A stretch of 16,110 nt of DNA. It comes from Clostridia bacterium (GTDB lineage: Bacteria > Bacillota > Clostridia > Christensenellales > Aristaeellaceae). Each line of letters begins with the position of its first letter. Position 1 is the stretch's first letter. The stretch is taken from contig JAEDGL010000042.1 in the NCBI GenBank assembly GCA_016297535.1, positions 1 through 16,110 on the forward strand, read 5' to 3'. Shown one piece after another: positions 8,898 through 15,341 of the stretch. The notes beneath the pieces are model-generated. The model was not told where the DNA came from. It worked only from the letters and a program-made list of their open reading frames with translations, and did not search any database. Both the position numbers and the translations under genes were made by a program.

Positions 8898-9518
8898 ATG
8901 ATCAGCAGAGTACAGGGAAAAACGCTGGCCGGAGAGATTGCCGTCAAAAAGCTGCCAAAGCTCTCGGCGCTGGAAAAGGCAATGCTGAAATGGGCGGTGG
9001 TGGATCCTGACGACCGGTTGCTGGATGCCAACATCGGCACGGGAATCATGGCCGAATACCTGCGGCGCAACATGCAGTGCGAGGTGTGCGGTGTATCCGA
9101 CAACATGGAAAGCGTGCGCACTGCCCGTAGCCGCCTGCAAAACTGCGATATCGTCTATGCCGCCCCGGGAGATATTCCCTGGCGCGAGGACGCCTTTGAT
9201 ACGGTGCTGATGAAATACGGCGGCGAGGAGGATGTGGTTTTTCACCGCATGCTCAGCGAGGCCGGGCGCGTTCTTCGCCCGGGCGGACAGCTGATTTTGG
9301 GCGCCACGTGCTATCCCGCTGCGCTCCATGCTCTTGCGGTTGTCCTGGCGCCGGACAGCCTGGAGGAGCGCCAGCCCTTCCATCGGGCGGAGATAACCTG
9401 TATGCTGGAAAGCTGCGCTTTTGAAAGGATTACCTGGCAGCGAACGGGGTTTGCCACCGGCGTACTGATTGCCTGGAAACGCAAGCCCGAGGTGGATGAG
9501 CTGCGCAGCGTAGGTTAA
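8898..9518 (+). CDS. Class I SAM-dependent methyltransferase, substrate unknown
   Basis: A 206-residue protein with the class I methyltransferase fold. The SAM-binding motif I is LLDANIGTG (about 41-49), a variant of DxGxGxG in which Asn-Ile replace the first glycine region. The acidic end of strand 2 would be VSDNM (about 66-70). The motif around GDIPWREDAFDTVLMKYG (91-108) corresponds to the D(A/D)xxLPF...FD region seen in UbiE-like enzymes, and GRVLRPGGQLIL (123-134) is the classical post-motif. The ATG at 8898 has AGGAGGG five bases upstream. It stands alone: its own promoter lies before it and a strong terminator 24 bases after it. UbiE/methyltransferase type 11 similarity is likely, but no substrate can be proposed. 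Confidence 0.8.
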   Translation: MISRVQGKTLAGEIAVKKLPKLSALEKAMLKWAVVDPDDRLLDANIGTGIMAEYLRRNMQCEVCGVSDNMESVRTARSRLQNCDIVYAAPGDIPWREDAFDTVLMKYGGEEDVVFHRMLSEAGRVLRPGGQLILGATCYPAALHALAVVLAPDSLEERQPFHRAEITCMLESCAFERITWQRTGFATGVLIAWKRKPEVDELRSVG

Positions 9519-9542
9519 TCAAATTGTAACAAATATGAAAGA

Positions 9543-9575
9543 AAAGAAGCAGGAGACAGAGTCTTCTGCTTCTTT
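9543..9575. terminator. Bidirectional rho-independent terminator between convergent genes
   Basis: Bases 9543-9557 pair with 9561-9575 in a 15-bp stem with one G-T pair and the three-base loop AGA (9558-9560). On the minus strand the stem is followed by TCTTTCATATTTG, continuing a T-rich tail, which suits nagB termination. On the plus strand only the TTT at the stem end is present, so it is less perfect for the methyltransferase gene. Confidence 0.85.
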
Positions 9576-9597
9576 ATAATGATGAGGATTTGATGGA

Positions 9598-10323
9598 TTA
9601 CAGCAGGCTGGCAGCGGCTTTGTCCAGCAGGAAGATAACATCCTTGTGGGTACGCAGGATGCTGGCCTGGCACCGGGGATCAATATCGCCCAGCACGGAA
9701 TCATGGATGGCCTGCGCCTTGTCCACGCCGGTGGCCAAAAGCAGAATCCGGCGGGCGTTTACAATGCTGCCGATTCCCAGGCTGATCGCCTGACGCGGCA
9801 CGTCGGCTTCACTGTCGAAGAAGCGGCGGTTGGCCTCGATGGTGGACTGAGTAAGGTTGACGATATGGCAGCCGTACACAAAGGAATCCCCCGGCTCGTT
9901 AAAGCCGATGTGTCCGTTGCGGCCAATGCCCAGAATCTGCACATCGATGCCGCCGGCCTGTGCGATGGCGGCGTCATATTCGGTGCATTCCTTCTGCGGA
10001 TCGGCAGCGTTGCCGTCCGGCACGCGGGTGCTGTTCAGATCGATGTTGATGTGATCAAACAGGTTTTCCTTCATAAAGCTGTGATAGCTCTGCTCATGCT
10101 CTACAGGCAGATTGCAGTATTCATCCAGATTGAAGGAGCGAACCCTGGAAAAATCCACAACACCGGCTTTGCACAGCCTGCTCAGTTCCTGATACGTGGG
10201 GATGGGGGTGGAGCCGGTGGCAAGGCCCAGTACGGAATCGGGTTTGGAAAGCACCTGCGCGGCAATAAGCGTAGCGGCGGCCTGACCAACCTGAGCAGCG
10301 TTTTCATAAACAAGAATCTGCAT
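9598..10323 (-). CDS. nagB: Glucosamine-6-phosphate deaminase
   Basis: This cytoplasmic enzyme converts glucosamine 6-phosphate to fructose 6-phosphate and ammonia, the step that feeds amino sugars into glycolysis. The protein has 241 residues, matching the short form of Bacillus. The phosphate-binding loop is VLGLATGSTP (31-40). The catalytic base D67 is in FNLDEY. The loop GIGRNGHIGFNEPG (132-145) carries H138 and E143; the Asn at the place of E. coli Asp141 is normal for the short Firmicutes type. The ATG at 10321-10323 has AGGAGGGG eight bases upstream. No nagA or sugar transporter lies next to it. The gene stands alone between a consensus promoter (10404-10432) and the shared terminator, so it is a single-gene unit. 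Confidence 0.96.
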   Translation of the reverse strand: MQILVYENAAQVGQAAATLIAAQVLSKPDSVLGLATGSTPIPTYQELSRLCKAGVVDFSRVRSFNLDEYCNLPVEHEQSYHSFMKENLFDHINIDLNSTRVPDGNAADPQKECTEYDAAIAQAGGIDVQILGIGRNGHIGFNEPGDSFVYGCHIVNLTQSTIEANRRFFDSEADVPRQAISLGIGSIVNARRILLLATGVDKAQAIHDSVLGDIDPRCQASILRTHKDVIFLLDKAAASLL

Positions 10324-10403
10324 GGTGAAAACCCCTCCTGTGTAAAATCAATGTCTTTTTGTGTTGGTGATGGAACGCTTTGTTCGTGGTACGTCCTATG
10401 CAA

Positions 10404-10432
10404 AGTATAGCACCGCGGGGGAAAGGTGTCAA
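10404..10432 (-). promoter_or_regulatory. Promoter of nagB
   Basis: TTGACA (10427-10432, minus strand) and TATACT (10404-10409) are separated by exactly 17 bases, close to consensus. The start would be near 10397, leaving a leader of about 74 bases before the ATG. The leader contains a short imperfect palindrome GAAC-AAAGC-GTTC that might be an operator, but this is weak. Confidence 0.8.
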
Positions 10433-10456
10433 CGGTTAAGTACGGTCATTGCGTGC

Positions 10457-10485
10457 TTGATAAGCGAACATACGTTTGCTGTACT
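10457..10485 (+). promoter_or_regulatory. Possible promoter of the GNAT-like gene
   Basis: TTGATA (10457-10462) and TGTACT (10480-10485) are spaced by 17 bases, with the expected start near 10492. The match is moderate. It lies close to the divergent nagB promoter, only 25 bases between the two -35 boxes. Confidence 0.4.
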
Positions 10486-10516
10486 TGAGACAAAAAAATC
10501 CAGGAGGAAATGAAAT

Positions 10517-11083
10517 ATGAACGTATATGAAAAATGTCCGGTTGTTCAGAACGAACGGTTTCAGCTGCGTCCTGTAAAAAAGGAGGATTGCGCGGAGCTG
10601 CTCAGGGTATACAGCGATCCCAAAGCGGTTGTTTTCTTTAACAGCGATAACTGCCATGGCAATGATTTCCATTATCAAACGGCGGAGCGGATGGCGCAGG
10701 CGGTTGATTTTTGGGTGGATTCCTATGCGCATGAGTATTTTGTAAGGTGGAGCATTCAGGATATACAGAAGAAAGAGATTGTCGGAACGATCGAGCTGTT
10801 CCATCGTGATGCAGAGGATGCGTTTACCAACACGGGGCTTTTGAGGCTGGATCTGCGCAGCGATTATGAGCAGGAGGATGCGATTTTCAGCATTCTTTCG
10901 CTGATTGTGAATCCTGCATATGAATGGTTTGACTGCGCTTCCATTACCACCAAGGCTGTTGCACAGGCACAAGCTCGTCGCGCAGCGCTCGCCCGGATGG
11001 GATTTGAGGAAAGCAGCGAAAAGCTGATCGGGCACGACGGAACGGCCTATGGCGATTATTTTGTATGCCGCAAGAATGCATAA
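10517..11083 (+). CDS. GNAT-family acetyltransferase-like protein (degenerate CoA motif)
   Basis: A 188-residue protein resembling the RimJ/RimL-type (Acetyltransf_3) branch of GNAT enzymes, which move an acetyl group from acetyl-CoA to an amine. The N-terminal part ERFQLRPVKKEDCAELLRVYSDPKAV (about 13-38) is typical of the branch, and the final strand region AALARMGFEESSEKLIG fits the NxxSxxxxxKxGF segment. The central Q/R-x-x-G-x-G/A pyrophosphate loop expected near residues 115-125 is not recognisable; the sequence there reads DLRSDYEQEDAIFS. Activity is therefore doubtful. The ATG at 10517 has AGGAGG nine bases upstream. Base use is somewhat more AT-rich than in the neighbouring genes, which may indicate separate acquisition. 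No role is assigned. Confidence 0.7.
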   Translation: MNVYEKCPVVQNERFQLRPVKKEDCAELLRVYSDPKAVVFFNSDNCHGNDFHYQTAERMAQAVDFWVDSYAHEYFVRWSIQDIQKKEIVGTIELFHRDAEDAFTNTGLLRLDLRSDYEQEDAIFSILSLIVNPAYEWFDCASITTKAVAQAQARRAALARMGFEESSEKLIGHDGTAYGDYFVCRKNA

Positions 11084-11221
11084 ATGCATAAGCAATGAAT
11101 AAGAAAATGGATAATCGGGCACAAATTTGAATAAAAAGTACAATATGGTTGTTCGATGTAAACAAAAAAACATAAAAAAATAAGGCATATCGTAAAAGTA
11201 ACAGAATATTTTCAAAACCTC

Positions 11222-11250
11222 TTGACGAATAATTATGCAGATGATATAGT
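11222..11250 (+). promoter_or_regulatory. Promoter of the amino-acid ABC transporter genes
   Basis: TTGACG (11222-11227) and TATAGT (11245-11250) are 17 bases apart, and a TG one base before the -10 makes it an extended -10. It sits at the end of a strongly AT-rich 130-base stretch with A-tracts (11158-11185), which may act as an UP element. Transcription should start near 11257. Confidence 0.75.
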
Positions 11251-11297
11251 ATGTTCATTCAATCACCCAAGTAATTTGAAGGCAGGAGGTTCCCACT

Positions 11298-12110
11298 ATG
11301 AAGAAAATGATCGCGATGATTCTGGCCGCAATGATGGTTCTTTCCATGACCTGTGCTTTTGCCGAGGGCGGCAAGCTGGCCGAAATCCAGTCCAGGGGCA
11401 AGCTTATCATCTGCACCGATGCAGCCTGGGCTCCCTTTGAGTACATCGGCGCCAACGGCGAGGTAACCGGATCCGATATCGAGCTGGCCAATTACATTGC
11501 CCAACAGCTGGGCGTAGAGAAGGAAATCCTAAACGTGGCGTTTGATTCCCTCTCCACCTACCTGGTGAACAACGAAGCCGATCTTTCCATCTCCGCGATG
11601 ACCATTACCGAAGAGCGCAAGGAAACCCTGGACTTCAGCGTTCCCTACACCACCGCCCAACAGTACATCATCGTGCTGGCCGACAACGACAAGGTAACCG
11701 TGCTGGATGATCTGGCGGGCGCTGCCATCGGCGTTCACCTGGGCACCACCGGCGACTTCCTGGTAAGCGACGAATGCATGATGGGCGTGCTGGCCAATAC
11801 TGGCGCCAGCGTTTCCCAGTTCAAGTTCCTCACCGACGCCGCCCTGGCTCTCAAGAACGGCGAACTGGGCGCCATCGTTTGCGATACCATGCTGGCTGAG
11901 AACATCGTGGCCGTCAACGAAGGCCTCAAGTGCTTCCCCCTCAGCTACAAAGCCGGAGCTGCCGAGATCGAACAGCTGGGCATCGCCATGAAGAAGGGCG
12001 ATGAGGAGTTCCTGGCCAAGATCAACGAAATCATCACCCCCATTATCGAGGACGGCACTGTTGATAAGTGGGTTGTTGAGCACAGCGAGCTGGCTTCCGC
12101 GCTGAACTGA
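11298..12110 (+). CDS. Polar amino-acid ABC transporter substrate-binding protein
   Basis: This extracytoplasmic receptor captures an amino acid and delivers it to the permease and ATPase encoded downstream. It has 270 residues. Residues 1-22 form a signal peptide (MKKMIAMILAAMMVLSMTCAFA) with a likely signal peptidase I site after AFA. Cys19 is preceded by SMT, which is not a standard lipobox. The mature part starts with the family signature GKLIICTDAAWAPFEYIGANGEVTG (about 34-58), then SDIELANYIAQQLG, and the hinge motif ADLSISAMTITEERKETLDFSVPY (about 94-117), all typical of the HisJ/GlnH/ArtJ family. AGGAGG lies eight bases before the ATG. Codons favour C-ending forms, consistent with high expression. 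Ligand is unknown; the adjacent DDAH homologue suggests arginine or methylarginine. Confidence 0.93.
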   Translation: MKKMIAMILAAMMVLSMTCAFAEGGKLAEIQSRGKLIICTDAAWAPFEYIGANGEVTGSDIELANYIAQQLGVEKEILNVAFDSLSTYLVNNEADLSISAMTITEERKETLDFSVPYTTAQQYIIVLADNDKVTVLDDLAGAAIGVHLGTTGDFLVSDECMMGVLANTGASVSQFKFLTDAALALKNGELGAIVCDTMLAENIVAVNEGLKCFPLSYKAGAAEIEQLGIAMKKGDEEFLAKINEIITPIIEDGTVDKWVVEHSELASALN

Positions 12111-12124
12111 TTTGGCAAACCAGC

Positions 12125-12153
12125 TTCCGCCTGGTCCTAAAGTATGCTATAAT
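12125..12153 (+). promoter_or_regulatory. Internal promoter ahead of the permease gene
   Basis: TGCTATAAT at 12145-12153 is a perfect TATAAT with an extended TGn element. The -35 candidate TTCCGC (12125-12130) is poor, at 17-base spacing. It would allow the permease, ATPase and DDAH genes to be transcribed apart from the binding protein gene. The start would be near 12160, just before the hairpin at 12168-12201. Confidence 0.55.
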
Positions 12154-12167
12154 CACACAGTGACCTG

Positions 12168-12201
12168 CACGCGGCAAGGGGTTCGCCCTTTGCCGCGCGT
12201 G
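12168..12201 (+). other. GC-rich hairpin in the leader of the permease gene
   Basis: CACGC (12168-12172) pairs with GCGTG (12197-12201), GGCAA (12173-12177) with TTGCC (12190-12194), and GGG with CCC (12186-12188), around the loop GTTCG. Two short bulges interrupt the stem. No T-run follows, so it is not a normal terminator. It may protect the 3' end of the binding protein mRNA or reduce readthrough. Confidence 0.6.
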
Positions 12202-12252
12202 GCGTATCGCAAGCATCCAAATCTGGTCTGATCCATAACAAAGGAGATCGCG

Positions 12253-12973
12253 ATGGAGCAATTCTGGCAAACTCTTGTAAAGGAATTCACACGCACATTC
12301 ATTACGGATAACCGCTGGATGGTGTTTTGGAGTGGCTTCAAAAATACCATCCTCATCACCGTTGTGGCGGCGCTGATTGGCATCGCCATCGGCGTGGTTG
12401 TATCGGTTGTTCACTATCTGGCCGACAGCATTGTGCATAAGAAGAAGCGCAAGGGCCTTGGCGAGTATTTTGTCATCCTTCTGGATAAGCTGCTTACCTT
12501 TTATGTGTCCGTTATGCGTGGCACGCCCCTTGCCATTCAGCTGACCATTATGGCCTTTATTGTGATGGCGGGTTTCCCCAATAAGGTTATCGTTTGCTGC
12601 GTGGCCTTTGGCATCAACTCCGGCGCCTATGTTTCCGAGGTGATCCGCGGCGGCATCAACTCCGTGGATATTGGTCAGATGGAAGCCGGGCGCAGCGTGG
12701 GCCTGAGCCAGATTGCCACCATGCGCCTGATCATCCTGCCGCAGGCCATCAAAAACATCCTGCCCGCGCTGTGCAACGAGGGCATCGCTGTGCTTAAGGA
12801 AACCTCCATCGTGGGCCTGATTTCCGTAGTGGATCTGACCCGCGCCAGCGATCTGGTACGCAGCCGCACGCTTTCGCCCTATTTTCCGCTGATTGTGGTG
12901 GCCATTGTTTATTATATTCTGGTTGCGGGCTTATCCGCGGCGGTATCCCGTCTGGAAAGGAGGATGGCTCAGA

Positions 12974-12987
<14 letters not shown>
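12253..12987 (+). CDS. Polar amino-acid ABC transporter permease
   Basis: This is the membrane channel subunit of the amino-acid importer, of the HisM/GlnP family. It has 244 residues with about five membrane helices (roughly 28-54, 72-88, 92-110, 112-130 and 212-232). The ATPase-docking EAA loop is SVDIGQMEAGRSVGLSQIATMRLIILPQA (about 136-164), with the conserved EAGRSVGL core. The segment FYVSVMRGTPLAIQL (83-97) is another family hallmark. A charged stretch at 57-68 (DSIVHKKKRKGL) is an insertion in the first cytoplasmic loop. The ATG at 12253 has AAAGGAG six bases upstream. The last 14 bases overlap the ATPase gene, so the two are translationally coupled. A single permease gene implies a homodimer. 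Confidence 0.95.
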
Positions 12988-13696
<709 letters not shown>

Positions 13697-13735
13697 CGGA
13701 CGGAACGATTTTTTACGAGAGGATGGTATCTCACC

Positions 13736-14506
13736 ATGTTTCAGAATGTAATTGTGAAAACTCCCTGTCCCTCTGTGTGCAATGGCATCACCTCCGCGCC
13801 CGAGCTGGGCAAGCCCATTTATGAGAAGGCGCTGGAGCAGCATGCCTCCTACATTGAGGCGCTCAAAAAGTGCGGCGTTCAGGTAACGGTGTTGCCTGCG
13901 GATGACAACTATCCGGACTCCTGCTTTGTGGAGGATGTGGCTGTGCTTACCCGCAAGTGCGCCATCGTCACCAATCCCGGTGCGCCTACCCGCAACGGAG
14001 AGACCGCCGCGATTGTTCCTGTGCTGGAAAAGTTCTATGCCAAGGAGAATATCCATTTCATCCATAATCCCGGCACGCTGGAGGGCGGCGATGTGATGAT
14101 GGTGGGCGATACGTTCTATGCCGGTCAGTCCGCCCGCACCAATGAAGAGGGCATCCGCCAGTTTGCAGCCATTCTGGAAAGCTATGGCTTCCGGTGCGAG
14201 ACGGTCCCCCTGGAAAAGGTGCTGCACCTGAAAACCGGCGTGAACTATCTGGAAAACAACAACATGCTGGTTTCCGGCGAGTTTGTGGACAAGGAGTGCT
14301 TCAGCCAGTATAACCGAACCCGGATCCCCGAGGAGGAGGCCTATGCCGCCAACTGCATTTGGGTAAACGGCACGGTTATTGTTCCCGAGGGCTTCCCGGC
14401 TGTAAAAGCCGCGGTGGAGAGCCTTGGCTATCCTGTTTTGCTGGTGGATACTTCCGAGTTCCGTAAAATTGACGGTGGCCTGAGCTGCCTGAGCCTGCGT
14501 TTTTAA
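13736..14506 (+). CDS. ddaH: Dimethylarginine dimethylaminohydrolase (DDAH) family enzyme
   Basis: DDAH enzymes hydrolyse N-omega-methylated arginines to citrulline and a methylamine. The protein has 256 residues, the expected length, and starts with MFQNVIVKTPC, like known members. The guanidinium-modifying fold is shown by PDSCFVEDVAVL (60-71; D61, E66, D67), R86 in APTRNGE, GTLEGGDV (113-120; E116), R134 in QSARTNEEG, H164 in LHLKTGVNYL and the nucleophile C251 in GGLSCLSL. These match the residues known from the Pseudomonas aeruginosa enzyme (D60, E65, D66, R85, E114, R132, H162, C249). Arginine deiminases are much longer, so they are excluded. A citrulline-, peptidyl- or other guanidine-hydrolysing activity remains possible. 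The ribosome site is AGAGGA at 13718-13723, twelve bases from the ATG, rather far. Confidence 0.9.
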   Translation: MFQNVIVKTPCPSVCNGITSAPELGKPIYEKALEQHASYIEALKKCGVQVTVLPADDNYPDSCFVEDVAVLTRKCAIVTNPGAPTRNGETAAIVPVLEKFYAKENIHFIHNPGTLEGGDVMMVGDTFYAGQSARTNEEGIRQFAAILESYGFRCETVPLEKVLHLKTGVNYLENNNMLVSGEFVDKECFSQYNRTRIPEEEAYAANCIWVNGTVIVPEGFPAVKAAVESLGYPVLLVDTSEFRKIDGGLSCLSLRF

Positions 14507-14517
14507 GCACGGCGGCA

Positions 14518-14544
14518 GGAGAAAGAAAAAGGTTTCTCTTCTCC
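14518..14544 (+). terminator. Weak purine/pyrimidine hairpin after ddaH
   Basis: GGAGAA (14518-14523) pairs with TTCTCC (14539-14544) and GAAA (14525-14528) with TTTC (14533-14536), followed by TTTCCTTC. The stem is interrupted and AT-rich. It may be a first, weaker stop just before the strong terminator. Confidence 0.4.
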
Positions 14545-14551
14545 TTTCCTT

Positions 14552-14599
14552 CATCGGAAAAGCTCGCCAGAGGTGAGCTTTTCCGATGCGTTTATTTTC
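14552..14599 (+). terminator. Strong rho-independent terminator of the transporter-ddaH operon
   Basis: Bases 14552-14568 pair with 14572-14588 in a 17-bp stem (one G-T pair) with the three-base loop AGA, followed by CGTTTATTTTC. This ends the plus-strand transporter and ddaH unit. Confidence 0.9.
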
Positions 14600-14735
14600 T
14601 GCACTTATGGCGCGATAGGGGAAACCTGCGCCTTCGCCGTCCAAACCAGAACCGAAGGATTTCGGCCTTCCAGGAATCTTCCAGAGCTGCTTTTAGCTCA
14701 AATCGCAAAAAAATTCTCATTGGCACGAAAAATGC

Positions 14736-14764
14736 TTGACAGAACGAATGAAAATCGCTATAAT
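14736..14764 (+). promoter_or_regulatory. Perfect consensus promoter of tRNA-Ser
   Basis: TTGACA (14736-14741) and TATAAT (14759-14764) are separated by exactly 17 bases, a full consensus promoter as expected for stable RNA. Transcription should start near 14771. The leader contains the 6-bp hairpin GTTGTG/CACAAC (14772-14788) and the palindrome ACAACGTTGT (14784-14793). Confidence 0.9.
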
Positions 14765-14800
14765 ATGTTCTGTTGTGATTGACACAACGTTGTAGACCAT

Positions 14801-14891
14801 GGAGAGTTGGCTGAGTGGTCGAAGGCGCACGACTGGAAATCGTGTTAGCGTGGTAAGCGCTACTAGGGTTCAAATCCCTAACTCTCCGCCA
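14801..14891 (+). tRNA. tRNA-Ser (anticodon GGA)
   Basis: A 91-base class II tRNA. The acceptor stem GGAGAGT (14801-14807) pairs with ACTCTCC (14881-14887), followed by discriminator G and an encoded CCA. The anticodon stem CACGA/TCGTG encloses the loop CTGGAAA with anticodon GGA, reading UCC and UCU. The long variable arm has a TAGCG/CGCTA stem, the mark of serine tRNAs. The T arm is TAGGG-TTCAAAT-CCCTA. The gene is complete and intact. It lies between GC-rich operon DNA on the left and AT-rich DNA on the right, and tRNA-Ser genes are common targets of site-specific integration. Confidence 0.97.
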
Positions 14892-14892
14892 T

Positions 14893-14937
14893 AAAAGAAC
14901 TCTAACTTTGATACGAAGTTAGGGTTCTTTTCTTTTT
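14893..14937 (+). terminator. Rho-independent terminator of tRNA-Ser
   Basis: Bases 14893-14908 pair with 14916-14931 in a 16-bp stem with one G-T pair, the loop TGATACG, and the tail CTTTTT. It begins two bases after the CCA end of the tRNA. Confidence 0.9.
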
Positions 14938-15013
14938 ATCAAAAGCTTTGCGGATAAAGGGTTTGAGGTAGGGGAATCGTTCAAGAGTATGGTTTTGCGG
15001 ACTTTTTTTGTGC

Positions 15014-15041
15014 TTTTCAGGCGGCTGATTTGGGCTGAAAA
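15014..15041 (+). repeat. Short inverted repeat inside the repeat cluster
   Basis: TTTTCAG (15014-15020) and CTGAAAA (15035-15041) can pair around a 14-base loop. It sits between repeat copy 1 and the inverted copy 2, so it would form an inner hairpin if those two copies pair with each other. Confidence 0.55.
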
Positions 15042-15044
15042 TAA

Positions 15045-15091
15045 ACTCCTGAACGATTCCTCGGACAAAAACAGGGGAATCGTTCAGGAGT
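15045..15091. repeat. Perfect inverted repeat made by copies 2 and 3
   Basis: ACTCCTGAACGATTCC (15045-15060) is the exact complement of 15076-15091, and two more pairs extend the stem inward to 18 bp, leaving the loop at 15063-15073. Read on the minus strand the stem is followed by TTATTTTCAG, so it could terminate leftward transcription. On the plus strand no T-run follows. Confidence 0.8.
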
Positions 15092-15290
15092 ATGGGGTAT
15101 CGTTCAATAGTATAGGAATCGTTCAGGAGTTCATCTACATATCATTGAAGTGAAGAATTAGTAGATAAAGAACGCTTTCAGTCTAATTATACCTACGTTG
15201 TTTATTTTGCGTATTCTTTGCCTTCGCACCATCATATTTTTGGAATATGTTCTGAGATAACTTGAAAATCACACGTACCATATTATCTAC

Positions 15291-15319
15291 TTGACGATAT
15301 AAAACTTCGATTGTATGAT
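15291..15319 (+). promoter_or_regulatory. Promoter of the AT-rich membrane protein gene
   Basis: TTGACG (15291-15296) and TATGAT (15314-15319) are 17 bases apart. Transcription should start near 15326, leaving a leader of only about 16 bases that contains the ribosome site AGGAGA. Confidence 0.7.
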
Positions 15320-15341
15320 ATTAAAAAACAGGAGAAAAAGT

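Larger units (their letters stand above)
14970..15132. repeat. Cluster of five 18-base repeats, consensus GGAATCGTTCARGAGTAT
   Basis: Four direct copies start at 14973, 15076, 15096 and 15115; one inverted copy covers 15045-15060. Copies 1 and 3 are alike over 23 bases (14970-14992 and 15073-15095) with a single difference. Copy 4 reads GGTATCGTTCAATAGTAT and copy 5 GGAATCGTTCAGGAGTTC. The last three form a tandem array with 20- and 19-base steps. There is no coding sequence here. The regular array could be a protein-binding array, an iteron-like element or the remains of a small mobile repeat; the sequence alone does not decide. Confidence 0.85.
14938..15341. other. Gene-free AT-rich stretch between tRNA-Ser and the membrane protein gene
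   Basis: No convincing coding region was seen on either strand in these 400 bases. The left third (14970-15132) holds the cluster of 18-base repeats and associated hairpins. The middle (15133-15290) is AT-rich and shows only a short inverted repeat, ATCTAC (15133-15138) with GTAGAT (15161-15166), of doubtful meaning. The right end carries the promoter of the following gene. Confidence 0.6.

Noticed and set aside
9598..10323. Inactivated NagB because Asn136 replaces the E. coli Asp141
   Set aside because: The short Bacillus-type NagB has the same GIGRNGHIGFNEPG loop, so this is the normal form for the subfamily.
10324..10397. Riboswitch or glmS-like ribozyme in the nagB leader
   Set aside because: The leader is only about 74 bases, AC-rich, with no conserved core or stable stem beyond a four-base palindrome.
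12168..12201. Terminator ending the binding protein transcript
   Set aside because: The stem has bulges and is followed by GCGTATCGC, without a T-run, and a promoter lies just before it.
13736..14506. Arginine deiminase or agmatine deiminase
   Set aside because: The protein has 256 residues, far shorter than those families, and its motifs (LEGGDV, LHLKTGVNYL, C-terminal LSCLSL) fit DDAH.
14970..15132. CRISPR array
   Set aside because: Repeat units are only about 18 bases, one copy is inverted, spacing is irregular or almost absent (1-2 bases between the last copies), and no unique spacers or cas genes are seen.
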